Source of the DNA: Nitrosomonas communis
GTDB taxonomy: Bacteria > Pseudomonadota > Gammaproteobacteria > Burkholderiales > Nitrosomonadaceae
DNA length: 64,000 bases
Assembly (NCBI RefSeq): GCF_001007935.1
Contig: NZ_CP011451.1
Span: forward strand, 3,410,001 to 3,474,000
Direction: 5' to 3'
Position numbers and translations under genes: made by a program. Below the pieces are notes generated by a model. The model saw nothing but the letters and a program-made list of their open reading frames with translations, ran no database searches and was not told the origin of the DNA. This document shows, piece by piece, positions 19,769-28,362 of the stretch; position 1 is the first letter of the stretch; the number at the start of each line of letters is the position of its first letter.

Positions 19769-20773
19769 TTAACGTGAGTTCGGGATAAGAAAAGCAGCAA
19801 AAGGAATCTGAATTCCTTATGATGAAAGGGTTTTCAAAAAGAGTTTCATCATGAGAGGAGTCAGATTCCGATGGATACTATATTATTGATTTTTTGTGCA
19901 ATTAACGATTTTGTAAAGAGTTTGAGCCTAGATGGGAGCAACGCTTATCGGGGTCATCGCTAAAACGGCGTCGTCGCCGAGGGGACTGTGTCTAAGTGAT
20001 CATGACCATCATGGTGGGGTTTCATCTATCCGGTTACCGGACGTTTAAACACTATTACCTGAATGACGTGTTGAAGTATCAGCGGCCCCATTTTCCAGGG
20101 TTGGTTAGCTACCATCGCTTTGTTGAGTTGATGCAAGGTAGCTTGGTGCCTTTGTGCTGTTTTCTGACCAGCCGCTTTGGGCAATGTAGTGGGATCAGCT
20201 TCATTGATTCGACTAAGATCCGCGTATGCCACAACCAGCGTATTGGGTCGCATAAAGTAATGGCAGAGTTTGCTGCCCGGGGAAAGACCAGCGTGGGTTG
20301 GTTTTATGGATTCAAACTGCACCTGGTCATCAATGACCAGGGAGAATTGCTAGGGGTAAAAATAACAGCGGGCAATGTGGATGACCGTGATTCCCTACCG
20401 GAACTGGCGCGCTCTTTGTCTGGGAAACTCTTTGGTGATCGGGGTTACATCTCGCAAACGTTCTTTGAGCGACTCTGGGAACAGGGCGTGCAGCTTATTA
20501 CCAAGGTATGCAAGAGCATGAAAAACAAACTGTTGCCACTATTTGACAAAATCCTGTTACGTAAACGCTCGATCATTGAGAGCGTCCATGACCAATGGAA
20601 GAATATTTCACAAATCGAGCATTCCCGTCATCGCAGTCCAGTTAACTTCTTTGTTAATCTGATAGCCGGGCTGGTGGCTTACACCTTTCGCGAGAAGAAA
20701 CCCTCCCTTAATATCAGACTCCCTCAAGCTCTTCCAGCTGTGGTAGCGTGATCCTTATGTCGAACTCACGTTA
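19769..20773 (+). mobile_element. IS982-family insertion sequence
   Basis: About 1.0 kb bounded by near-perfect inverted ends: AACGTGAGTTCGGGATAAG on the left and, read inward from the right, AACGTGAGTTCGACATAAG. The flanks TATTTTA and TAAAATA prolong the symmetry, so target duplications cannot be separated from the ends. It encodes one frameshifted transposase. It marks the left edge of a GC-rich foreign segment. Confidence 0.85.
19871..20751 (+). pseudogene. IS982 transposase, frameshifted
   Basis: The N-terminus begins at 19871 (MDTILLIFCAINDFV...) and breaks at about 19960, where a stop follows 'NAYRGHR'. The reading resumes in another frame from about 19996 (VIMTIMVGFHLSGYRTFKHY) to 20751. 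The catalytic core is intact in the second piece: 'FIDSTKIRV' (D), 'LFGDRGYI' (D) and 'SIIESVHDQ' (E). At least two small indels separate the halves, one near CTAAGTGATCATG. I read it as a pseudogene, not programmed frameshifting, because there is no slippery run at the break. Confidence 0.8.
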
Positions 20774-20870
20774 AAATACAATCTCGGAATTTGGGGAGTG
20801 GAATGCGCGTGACAGTGACGCAATATTATGGTAAACGAAAAGGTGCAGACAGTGAGGTGGGCGGATCAGA

Positions 20871-21399
20871 TTGTCGAACAAAGACGTCCTGGTCACCGGC
20901 AGTGACCAGGGCATCAGCCGTGGCATTGCGACTTGCGCCTGGCCGAGGAAGGTGCCGACGTGGTGCTCAACGGTCGCGAGGATGATCAGGAGCCACGCGA
21001 AAGTCTCGAACAGTTGCGCGACAGCGGGCGCGGCGGGCGGATTATCAACAACAGCTCGGTGCACGAGGAGCTGCCCTTTCCCAACTTCACCGGCTACTGC
21101 GCCAGGCAAGGGCGGGCTGAAGATGCTGATGCGCTAACCTGTGGCCATCGAGCTAGCGCTGCGGGGCATCACGGTCAACAGCGTCGCTCCGGGGCCATCG
21201 AGACACCGATCAGCAGCGCACTGATGAACCATCCGGAGAAGATCGCCGCACTGCTCGGCGACATTCCCGCCCAGCACCTTGGCCAGCCGGGTGACGTGGG
21301 CGGCGCGGTTGCTTTTTGGCATCGGATGACACCAGCTACATGACAGGAACGATACTTTTTTTCGATGGAGCTTTGCTATGGAATTACCGCGAGCAGTGA
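20871..21399 (+). pseudogene. short-chain dehydrogenase (glucose 1-dehydrogenase-like), decayed
   Basis: Pieces of one SDR gene appear in shifting frames: the Rossmann start 'VLVTGSDQGISRGIA' (20871-20930), then 'LAEEGADVVLNGRE', then 'IINNSSVHEELPFP' with the active-site region 'FTGYCA' followed by a mis-framed 'GGLKMLM', then 'SGAIETPISSALMNHPEK' and the C-terminal 'DGALLW'. The central part carrying 'NNAG' is deleted. It is non-functional. Its last codons overlap the trehalase start. Confidence 0.75.
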
Positions 21400-22979
21400 A
21401 TGACCAGACCGGCCGCTTCGACACGGACATCGGCGCGATTTCCAGCGCCGACACCCTGACCCCCGCGCAGCGCTATCAAGAATTGTTCGTCGCGGTCCAG
21501 ATGCAGCGCGTGTTCCCGGACAGCAAGACCTTCGTCGACTGCGCCCCGCGAAAGCATCCGGAGCGGATTCTCGAAGCCTATCGCGCCCGCTGCGAGGTGC
21601 CCGACTTCGACCTCGCAGCCTTCGTGCACGAACATTTCAGTCTGTTCGAGATGTCCGCGCAGGAGTTCGTGGCCAACCCGAACGACACCCTGAGCGAGCA
21701 CATCGACCGGCTCTGGCCGGTGCTCACCCGCCATCCCCGCGAGCATCCCGAGTATTCTTCGCTGCTGCCGCTGCCGCACGACTACGTAGTACCAGGCGGG
21801 CGTTTCACCGAGCTGTACTACTGGGACTCGTACTTCACCATGCTTGGCCTGGACGAGAGCGGACACTGCGACTTGCTGCGCGCCATGGCCGACAACTTTG
21901 CCTACCTGATCGATACCTACGGGCATGTGCCCAACGGCAACCGCACTTATTACCTTGGGCGCTCGCAGCCGCCGGTCTTCGCGCTGATGACCGACCTGTT
22001 CGAGGAAAACGGTGTGCATCGCGCCAGTGACTACCTGCCACAGTTACATAAGGAACACTCATTCTGGATGAGCGGCGGCGACGTGCTACGCGCTGGCGAA
22101 GCTGCCCGGCGCTGCGTGCGCCTGGTCGACGGCGCATTGCTCAATCGCTACTGGGACGACAGTGACGCGCCGCGCGAGGAGTCCTATCTGGAAGACATCA
22201 CCACCGCGCGCGAATCCGTGCGGCCGGCCCATGAGGTCTATCGCGATCTGCGCGCCGGCGCCGAATCGGGCTGGGATTTCAGCTCGCGCTGGCTCGACGA
22301 CAGCCACCGGCTATCGAGCATCCGCACCACCAGCATCGTGCCTGTGGACCTGAACAGCTTCCTCTACCAGCTGGAGCGGCAGATCGCTCGGCTCAGTGAG
22401 ATTATGGGCAAGCATGGGCCAGCCTTGCGGTTCCGCCAGTTGGCCGAGGCGCGCCAGGCGGCAATAGGCCGCCATCTGTGGAGCGAGGCGACCGGCGCCT
22501 ACCTGGACTACGACTGGCGCCTGCGTCAGCAGCGGCCGAACCTCACCGCCGCAACGCTGGCACCGCTGTTCGTCGGCCTGGCCAGCCAACGGCAGGCCGA
22601 CCGGGTAGCGCAGACCGTCGAAGCGCGCCTGCTGACGCCGGGCGGCCTGGCCACCACGGAGATCGGCGACAGTGGCGAGCAATGGGATCGCCCCAACGGC
22701 TGGGCGCCGTTGCAGTGGATGGGTATTCGCGGCCTGCAAAACTACAGGCATGACGCCATGGCCGCGGAAATCGAGAAGCGTTGGCTGTCCATCGTCGCCA
22801 CACTCTACGAGAGCGAAGGCAAACTAGTGGAAAAGTACTTGCTGCGGCCCTGTACCGAACATGCCGGTGGCGGCGAGTATCCGCTGCAGGACGGTTTTGG
22901 CTGGACCAACGGAGTGACCCGCAAACTGATGCAGGAAGACCCCAGCCATCAGGCGAACCGTTGCCGCGCAAGCAGATAG
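21378..22979 (+). CDS. treA: trehalase, GH37 family
   Basis: 533 aa with both GH37 signatures: 'PGGRFTELYYWDSYF' (near residue 138) and 'QWDRPNGWAPLQW' (near 436). The catalytic acid is in 'ESGWDFSSRW' (near 298), and a C-terminal 'GGGEYPLQDGFGWTNGV' holds the second acidic residue. It hydrolyses trehalose to two glucoses. There is no signal peptide, so it is a cytoplasmic form. The reading frame is complete despite decay of both neighbours. Its high GC points to acquisition from a Pseudomonas-like donor. The start lies inside the end of the SDR relic. Expression in the new host is uncertain. Confidence 0.9.
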   Translation: MELPRAVNDQTGRFDTDIGAISSADTLTPAQRYQELFVAVQMQRVFPDSKTFVDCAPRKHPERILEAYRARCEVPDFDLAAFVHEHFSLFEMSAQEFVANPNDTLSEHIDRLWPVLTRHPREHPEYSSLLPLPHDYVVPGGRFTELYYWDSYFTMLGLDESGHCDLLRAMADNFAYLIDTYGHVPNGNRTYYLGRSQPPVFALMTDLFEENGVHRASDYLPQLHKEHSFWMSGGDVLRAGEAARRCVRLVDGALLNRYWDDSDAPREESYLEDITTARESVRPAHEVYRDLRAGAESGWDFSSRWLDDSHRLSSIRTTSIVPVDLNSFLYQLERQIARLSEIMGKHGPALRFRQLAEARQAAIGRHLWSEATGAYLDYDWRLRQQRPNLTAATLAPLFVGLASQRQADRVAQTVEARLLTPGGLATTEIGDSGEQWDRPNGWAPLQWMGIRGLQNYRHDAMAAEIEKRWLSIVATLYESEGKLVEKYLLRPCTEHAGGGEYPLQDGFGWTNGVTRKLMQEDPSHQANRCRASR

Positions 22980-23283
22980 GGCGCCTCGTTGAAGCCCACA
23001 TCCCCGGCCAGACCCAGCGCCTGGCGTGCCACCGACCACGCTGAGATGCCCACCGGCATGCTCAACACCGCTTCGACGTAGCCGCGGCACGCTGCCCCGC
23101 TATTCGCTGACGCCGCTCGCCAGGCTCCGGCTGTCGACTTCGTCGAGCACCACTCCGCTGTAATCGATGGCGATGTCATTGGGGTTCTGCAGGCGCAGCT
23201 TGACCGCCATGCGCAGCTCCAGCCCTTTGCCCGGAAGCGGCTCGATGCCGTCCATCTGGACATTCAGCGGATTCCGCTCAGAA
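22949..23283 (-). pseudogene. LEA type 2 (water-stress) domain protein, broken
   Basis: On the minus strand one frame reads 'GIEPLPGKGLELRMAVKL' then 'QNPNDIAIDYSGVVLDEVD' up to a stop at 23100. A second frame continues with 'VEAVLSMPVGISAWSVARQ' and 'LGLAGDV' to 22949. Together they match the C-terminal part of the LEA14-like family, with one frameshift and a lost N-terminus. It converges on trehalase and overlaps its end. Trehalose and LEA genes together point to a desiccation or osmotic stress set in the donor. Confidence 0.65.
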
Positions 23284-23501
23284 GCTGATTAGCTGACTGC
23301 GCTTCAGTGATATCATCACATCCCCTTCAAGTAGAGTTACTGCATACTTCGGTATGATTAAATCGCAATTTTGGATAAATGAGCAACACTTAACTCAGAA
23401 ATTTTTTAAAGGTATAACTATTGGGGTAGCATATCCTTACTAAGTTTAAATATTATTTTATATATAGTAACTTATAATACTTTTTGGGTAGTCTCCGCCC
23501 A

Positions 23502-23532
23502 AAAACCAATCCTTCATCCGGTTGGTTTTTTT
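23502..23532 (+). terminator. orphan Rho-independent terminator
   Basis: AACCAATC / GGTTGGTT stem (one G:T pair) with loop CTTCATCC, followed by a run of seven T. No gene ends just upstream, so it may close a small RNA or be left from a deleted gene. Confidence 0.6.
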
Positions 23533-23801
23533 GTGCCTACTCTTGCGTGTTTGCGCGGGTTCATGCGGATTCTTGCGGACTTCGAGGTTTCAAGAAATTC
23601 CCAAAATTCGCTCAATTTTTCTCTCTTTGCGCCATTATTCTCTCCTACCCTACCTGTCATTTGAGAACGAAATCCACAACCTTGTATTATTTTGGTTAGG
23701 TAAATCAATAGTTTACGCTCGGACTAATCAAGCGGTTGATTTTCAGCATTGGTAGGAGGAGGAAACAGCTTACTTATGGAAAATAGATGTTGCTAATAAA
23801 T

Positions 23802-23975
23802 TAACGTAAGTTCGACATAAGAAAAGCGGTAAAAGGAACCTGGATTCCTCCTTATGATAAAAAGATTTAGGAAAAGAGTTTCATCATTATTCGCGAGAAG
23901 AAACCCTCGCTTAATATTAGAATACCTCAAGCTTTTCCAGTCGTGATGTGATGATTCTTATGTCGAACTCACGTT
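23802..23975 (+). mobile_element. 174-bp internally deleted IS982 derivative (MITE-like)
   Basis: Left end TAACGTAAGTTCGACATAAG and right end CTTATGTCGAACTCACGTTA are inverted copies. The left ~75 bp match the start of the IS982 at 19769 and the right ~95 bp match its end, including the remnant of 'FREKKPSL' codons. The transposase core is missing. It could be moved only by a transposase supplied in trans. Confidence 0.85.
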
Positions 23976-24173
23976 ATTTTATTTACTTTACTGATTTTAA
24001 AGTCAATAACCATTGGAGGAAAACCATTAATACGATATGCTTGGTAAGCAAACGTAGAATTTACTGCTCAATCTAAGTGCTGCTTATGCAATATCCTATA
24101 AAGTATTTCCAGAAATTATGGTAAGAATTTGTGGTTTATTTTCATTTTATTAGAAAATAATATAGGAAATAAC

Positions 24174-24617
24174 ATGAAAAAATATTTATATGCCTTGCTG
24201 TGCTTGTTTCTGCCTGCAGTCAGCGCCATCGCTACAGAGAATACCGCACCTGCAGAAGTCATGGGAGCGGTCACCGTAGACACAGCGGTCGCTAAACGAT
24301 TATACGATCAAGGCAATATTTTTATCGATGTGCGTAATTTGGAATATTTCAATTATGAACATATCCGAGGGGCCAAGCATCTGGATGTCAATAGTGAACT
24401 TTTCACGGCCGGCGATTTGAATATCCTTGCCGAGAAGGATCAAGGCGTTGTGTTTTATTGTAATGGAATTCATTGTCTGGGCAGCTCTAAAGCCAGCAAA
24501 AAAGCAGCAGAATGGGGATGGTTCAAAATTTATTACTATCGAGAAGGATTCCCAAAATGGAAAGAGGCTGGCTATCCTACTGCCTCTTTTGAATATCCAG
24601 AGAGCGTAGCACACTGA
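24174..24617 (+). CDS. exported rhodanese-domain protein
   Basis: 147 aa from the ATG at 24174 (AGGAAAT upstream; a longer frame from 24129 only adds a leader without a site). Signal peptide 'MKKYLYALLCLFLPAVSA' is cleaved before 'IATENT'. The rhodanese fold shows 'FIDVRNLEYFNYEHIRGA', the active-site loop 'FYCNGIHCLGSS' with the catalytic Cys, and 'YYYREGFPKWKEAGYP'. It is a probable periplasmic sulfurtransferase or persulfide carrier. Monocistronic, convergent with the glutathione peroxidase. Confidence 0.85.
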   Translation: MKKYLYALLCLFLPAVSAIATENTAPAEVMGAVTVDTAVAKRLYDQGNIFIDVRNLEYFNYEHIRGAKHLDVNSELFTAGDLNILAEKDQGVVFYCNGIHCLGSSKASKKAAEWGWFKIYYYREGFPKWKEAGYPTASFEYPESVAH

Positions 24618-24659
24618 TTGACTTTATAGAGCACATTTTATAGCGTCTTATCTTGACCA

Positions 24660-24687
24660 GCTAACCTGGATAGCTCACCAGGTTAGC
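24660..24687. terminator. bidirectional hairpin between convergent genes
   Basis: Perfect 10-bp stem GCTAACCTGG / CCAGGTTAGC with an 8-base loop, placed between the rhodanese and glutathione peroxidase stops. There is no strong T-run on either side. Confidence 0.6.
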
Positions 24688-24721
24688 ATAGACCAGCTAA
24701 TCAAATGGGTGGTTGAGTTCG

Positions 24722-25273
24722 TTACTTGGATGTTTGCTGGAGCGCTTGCTCGATTGTTGCTACCATTTCCGGATCAAAAGGTTTGGTATGAGGACTAAAT
24801 TGCTTGATCAGCCTACCATCCTTATCAATCAAAAATTTATGAAAATTCCAGGTAGGATAGGTACCGGAAACTTTTGCCAGTTGCTGAAAGAATGGGTGGG
24901 CATCTTCTTTCTTGACGGTTATTTTCTCAAACATGGGAAATTTGACACCATAAGTTAACCGGCAAAAATCCTGTATTTCTTCCTCCGTGCCAGGTTCTTG
25001 TCCCATAAAATCATTGGAAGGAAAGCCAAGCACTGCAAATCCTTGTTTCTTATATGTCTCATGCAATTTCTCCAACCCATCATATTGAGGAGTATAACCA
25101 CATTTACTGGCGGTATTCACCACGAGCAGCACCTTACCAGAATACGCATGACATAAGTTTACGACCTCACTGCCTGCGAGCTTTCTAAAATTCTGATCGA
25201 GCAAGCCATCCTGGCAACTGAAAACAGGTTGAACAAAAAAAACTAGTACGAATAGCAATAAAATACGCATCAA
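24722..25273 (-). CDS. glutathione peroxidase family protein, exported
   Basis: 183 aa. The N-terminal signal peptide 'MMRILLLFVLVFFVQPVFS' precedes the mature start 'CQDG', so it may even be a lipoprotein. The peroxidase core has 'LLVVNTASKCGYTPQY' (peroxidatic Cys, not selenocysteine), 'GFPSNDFMGQEPG' and 'WNFHKFLIDKDG' with the Trp and Asn of the catalytic set. It reduces peroxides with thiol or thioredoxin-type donors, here outside the cytoplasm. Monocistronic. Confidence 0.9.
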   Translation of the reverse strand: MMRILLLFVLVFFVQPVFSCQDGLLDQNFRKLAGSEVVNLCHAYSGKVLLVVNTASKCGYTPQYDGLEKLHETYKKQGFAVLGFPSNDFMGQEPGTEEEIQDFCRLTYGVKFPMFEKITVKKEDAHPFFQQLAKVSGTYPTWNFHKFLIDKDGRLIKQFSPHTKPFDPEMVATIEQALQQTSK

Positions 25274-25345
25274 TGCCTCCTTCTGTAAAAATTAATCCTA
25301 TGGCGCACTCACTACAAATAATCGCGATCCTTGTCGATCCTTTTC

Positions 25346-27799
25346 CTACCTTTCAGCGGACCCGAAAAACCGCCTGCGCTCTGCCTTAGTGTGCTGAGTA
25401 AGCTGGCAAGCAATACGGTAAGCACGAAGTACTTTCTGCGCATATCCCAACACGCTGTCATAAGGATAATGGATCACTTCGTTCAGATCTGCTTCAGGCG
25501 CGAAGCCAGCCGGAAAATCGGTTAGCAACTCAATGCCTTCACTCACATGTTCTGCAGTATAAATATGAAACAAGCCTTGAGTAACGGCTTCGATTACATG
25601 ATATGACAGCATGAGATGCCTGCGGTTGCGATGAGGAATCAGCACCCCATGCGTCCCATCCAACCCTGCTTTCTCACAAACATTAAAGAACCCTTCTATT
25701 TTCTCATTGAGGCCCCCTACCGGCAGGATTTCACCATACTGATTAATTGCCCCCGTTACTGCAATTCCCTGTTTGAGTGGCACGCCTGATAAGGCAGAAA
25801 GCAAAGCATACCATTCTGCACACGAGGCAGAATCTCCTTCTATTCCATTGTATTCCTGTTCAAATACAATAGAAGCACTGAGTGCAAGCGGTGCGATATG
25901 CGCAAACAGGGCCGCTAAGTAGCTCTGCAGGATAAACATACCTTTATCGTGGATCGGCCCGGAAAGCCCTACCTCGCGCTCGATATTTAACACGCCCCCA
26001 TTTTCACCCGCGAACGTGTGCGCGGTAATACGTACCGGTGCGCCAAAACAATGATCTCCCAAATCTATTTGTGTCAAACCATTAATCTGCCCAACCTTTT
26101 TTCCTTCGATCACAATCGAAACATCCCCATCTGCAATCGATTCCTGCAAACATTGATCCGGGTAATTATGCCGATGGATACGTGCTTGCAACGCATTCTC
26201 GACATCAGCCACATCCACGAGGCAACCGGTGTGGGCTTTGCACTGAGCCGCGCTCTCCAATACCAGTGTTTCTGTACGGCTAAAAATAGCACTCTGACGG
26301 GATTGATCGTTAGCTGCCCGGTGACAATCTTCCAACAATCGCGCAACCGCAGCTGCGGTAAAATGGGGCAAACCGGCTTCATGGCAGGCGTGCGCCACAA
26401 AAATGGAAGAAGCAAGGCGACTTTGTGCGCTAGCTATAAAGCTATCGGCAAAATCAACCTTGATACGGAAACGCCTGGCAAGCTCTGGATTCTCTTCCTG
26501 TAATATATAGTACTGTTCACGCGAGCCGATCAATATAATCTTAACCTGAATCCGCACTGCTTCCGGTTCGAGCGAAACAGCTGGAATCTGGGTTAAGGTC
26601 GTGCCGGGTTCTTCAATTTGCAGCAAATGACTGCGCAGCAGGCGGCATAATTTTTCCCAAAGCAGGCTGTCCACTAACACATCATCGAGGTGCAGCATGA
26701 GAAATCCTCCATGGGCCTTGAGCAAACTACCCGCGCGAATGCGCGTAAAGTCTGTCTCCAAAACGCCTTCTACGGATTGATACTCGATACTGCCAAACAG
26801 CGAGCGAATAGACGGACTTTCTTCGATAATGACCGGTGCTCCCTTCAAATCATGATTATCTACCACCAGATTAATCTGATAGCGTACTAATAAGGATTTA
26901 ATTTCCTCTTTGCGTTTTTCTTCGTCAGTATCAGAGAATTTGAATAACGCGACATTCTCGAGAATATCCTCTTCCATCTTCCCCAGATAGCGGTCGAATT
27001 TGCTACGGTCTTCTGCGGATAATTTCAGCATACTGCGAATTGCCTTTAATTCACCTTCCAGTAGCAACTTGACCTTATTACGCTGCAACGTTATCAGAGC
27101 CTCATCTTTGATTCGCTCCAAGGGGCGTATCTTTTCAAAATAGCGTGCAATTTCAGCCTGTAAGGCTTGTTCTACTTCCTCAATTTCAGCTCTTCGCTCC
27201 TTAGGTAACGCCAACACTTGAGGTTCAGTCAAGATTTTTCCAGATTTATCCATTAGCGTGAAAACCATACGGCCGGCTTCCCGCTGAATAGCGAAATGAT
27301 GTTTCTCAGCAAATGCATCAAGCTCGGCAAAGGCTTTAGCCCCTTCCAGTTTAAAGTTTTTTTCGATCCGTTTGCTTTCCGCCTTGAGAGCAGGCTCCTC
27401 AAGACACCGGGGTATTTCTGTCTGTAGATATTTCGCTAGCTGTGTCAATTTTTGGCGCAACAGACGCCCCTCTCCTGCCGGTAAATGCAAGGCTAAGGGC
27501 CTTTCTGGTACACCGAAGTGATGCAAATAACACAAATCAGGCGGAACAGGCTTGTTTGACGCTACTTTCGCCATTGCCTGCCGCAGCAAGGAAGACCGTC
27601 CACTCCCTACTTCCCCAAGCACGAATAAGTTATAATCCGGCTGCTCCATTTCGAGCCCGAAGTAAGCAGCCTTCTCGGCACGCTCCTGCCCGATCCAGGA
27701 AAGTGGTTGACCGACCAGTTCTGAAGTATTGGTAAATCCAAGTAAATCAGGATCAATCGTCAGGCGGAGCTGGTGCGGAGTCAGTTCAATAATTGGCAT
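25346..27799 (-). CDS. Lon-related ATP-dependent protease (AAA_32 type)
   Basis: 817 aa. The N-terminal ATPase part has the P-loop 'GEVGSGRSSLLRQAM' near residue 62. A long coiled-coil insertion (about 170-290) is followed by the C-terminal Lon protease domain with catalytic Ser in 'EGDSASCAEWYALLSAL' (near 657) and Lys in 'GGLNEKIEGFF' (near 700). This domain order is that of the Lon-like proteins of the LonB/C group, not of classical Lon, whose N-terminal substrate domain is missing. It probably degrades damaged or regulatory proteins in the cytoplasm. It stands alone on the minus strand. Confidence 0.9.
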   Translation of the reverse strand: MPIIELTPHQLRLTIDPDLLGFTNTSELVGQPLSWIGQERAEKAAYFGLEMEQPDYNLFVLGEVGSGRSSLLRQAMAKVASNKPVPPDLCYLHHFGVPERPLALHLPAGEGRLLRQKLTQLAKYLQTEIPRCLEEPALKAESKRIEKNFKLEGAKAFAELDAFAEKHHFAIQREAGRMVFTLMDKSGKILTEPQVLALPKERRAEIEEVEQALQAEIARYFEKIRPLERIKDEALITLQRNKVKLLLEGELKAIRSMLKLSAEDRSKFDRYLGKMEEDILENVALFKFSDTDEEKRKEEIKSLLVRYQINLVVDNHDLKGAPVIIEESPSIRSLFGSIEYQSVEGVLETDFTRIRAGSLLKAHGGFLMLHLDDVLVDSLLWEKLCRLLRSHLLQIEEPGTTLTQIPAVSLEPEAVRIQVKIILIGSREQYYILQEENPELARRFRIKVDFADSFIASAQSRLASSIFVAHACHEAGLPHFTAAAVARLLEDCHRAANDQSRQSAIFSRTETLVLESAAQCKAHTGCLVDVADVENALQARIHRHNYPDQCLQESIADGDVSIVIEGKKVGQINGLTQIDLGDHCFGAPVRITAHTFAGENGGVLNIEREVGLSGPIHDKGMFILQSYLAALFAHIAPLALSASIVFEQEYNGIEGDSASCAEWYALLSALSGVPLKQGIAVTGAINQYGEILPVGGLNEKIEGFFNVCEKAGLDGTHGVLIPHRNRRHLMLSYHVIEAVTQGLFHIYTAEHVSEGIELLTDFPAGFAPEADLNEVIHYPYDSVLGYAQKVLRAYRIACQLTQHTKAERRRFFGSAER

Positions 27800-27948
27800 T
27801 TATCAGTATTTTTATTGTTAACAAGAAATCCACAATTGTAACCGTTTAATCATTGTTCCTGACAGGAACAATGACAACCACAGTGTCACTATCACGCGCC
27901 ATACTGTTTCAGGTTGTGCTATTTTATTAGATGAGCAACTTACTTCCG

Positions 27949-28050
27949 ATTCGATTTCCCAATCAAACAGGTTCGAAAGTGAGCCGCAAACAGGTATCAA
28001 TAATCAATAAGAAAAATCCGACCAAATCAGGCTTGATTCAGCAATGGAAT
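27949..28050 (+). repeat. diverged ~103-bp inverted-repeat element
   Basis: Ends 'ATTCGATTTCCCAATCAAA' and 'CTTGATTCAGCAATGGAAT' are imperfect inverted repeats. The interior retains 'GAGCCGCAAACAGGTATCAA'. Confidence 0.65.
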
Positions 28051-28198
28051 GAGTTAGCGAGCGGCTGAAGAATATATGAATATATTCGAGACCATTCATG
28101 ATAGGCGAAAAAAGCCGATTTATTTTATACCGGATAAATGAGTATTTTGAGCCCTTTTCATACCACAGCAGCTACATAGATCATTTCTAGACAGCCTC

Positions 28199-28303
28199 AT
28201 TCCATTTCCAAATCAAACATGACGCGAAGGCCAGCCGCAGATAGTATAAAAATAATACGGCAAGGGGAAGCCGACAAAATCAGTTTTGATTTAGAAATGG
28301 AAT
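28199..28303 (+). repeat. ~103-bp inverted-repeat element, well preserved
   Basis: Terminal repeats ATTCCATTTCCAAATCAAA and TTTGATTTAGAAATGGAAT (one mismatch) around the conserved core with CGAAGG, AGCCGCAGA and ATACGGCAAGG. Confidence 0.88.
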
Positions 28304-28362
28304 TAGCCCTGTTACGGATGCTCTCTGCCTGACTACCTACCATTTATTCAAATTAAAACACG

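Larger units (their letters stand above)
20774..23290. other. GC-rich horizontally acquired segment
   Basis: The third codon position is dominated by G and C through this stretch, unlike the AT-rich flanks on both sides, where composition changes abruptly near 20780 and 23285. It holds a wrecked SDR gene, an intact trehalase and a broken LEA-type gene, all resembling Pseudomonas genes. A complete IS982 lies immediately to the left and a 174-bp IS982 derivative 500 bp to the right, suggesting entry or mobilisation by IS982 ends. Confidence 0.75.
23284..24173. other. AT-rich intergenic region with terminator and deleted IS982
   Basis: Nearly 900 bp without a supportable gene. It holds an orphan terminator-like hairpin (23502-23532) and a 174-bp IS982 derivative (23802-23975). 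The short ORFs at 23484-23755 show no family features and I do not call them. Confidence 0.6.
27800..28362. other. intergenic region with two copies of the inverted-repeat element
   Basis: 560 bp between divergent genes containing copies at 27949-28050 (diverged) and 28199-28303 (well preserved), both in the same orientation. No gene seen. Confidence 0.7.

Noticed and set aside
19871..20751. IS982 transposase produced by programmed frameshifting
   Set aside because: There is a stop codon, no slippery run at the break, and more than one indel is needed; decay is simpler.
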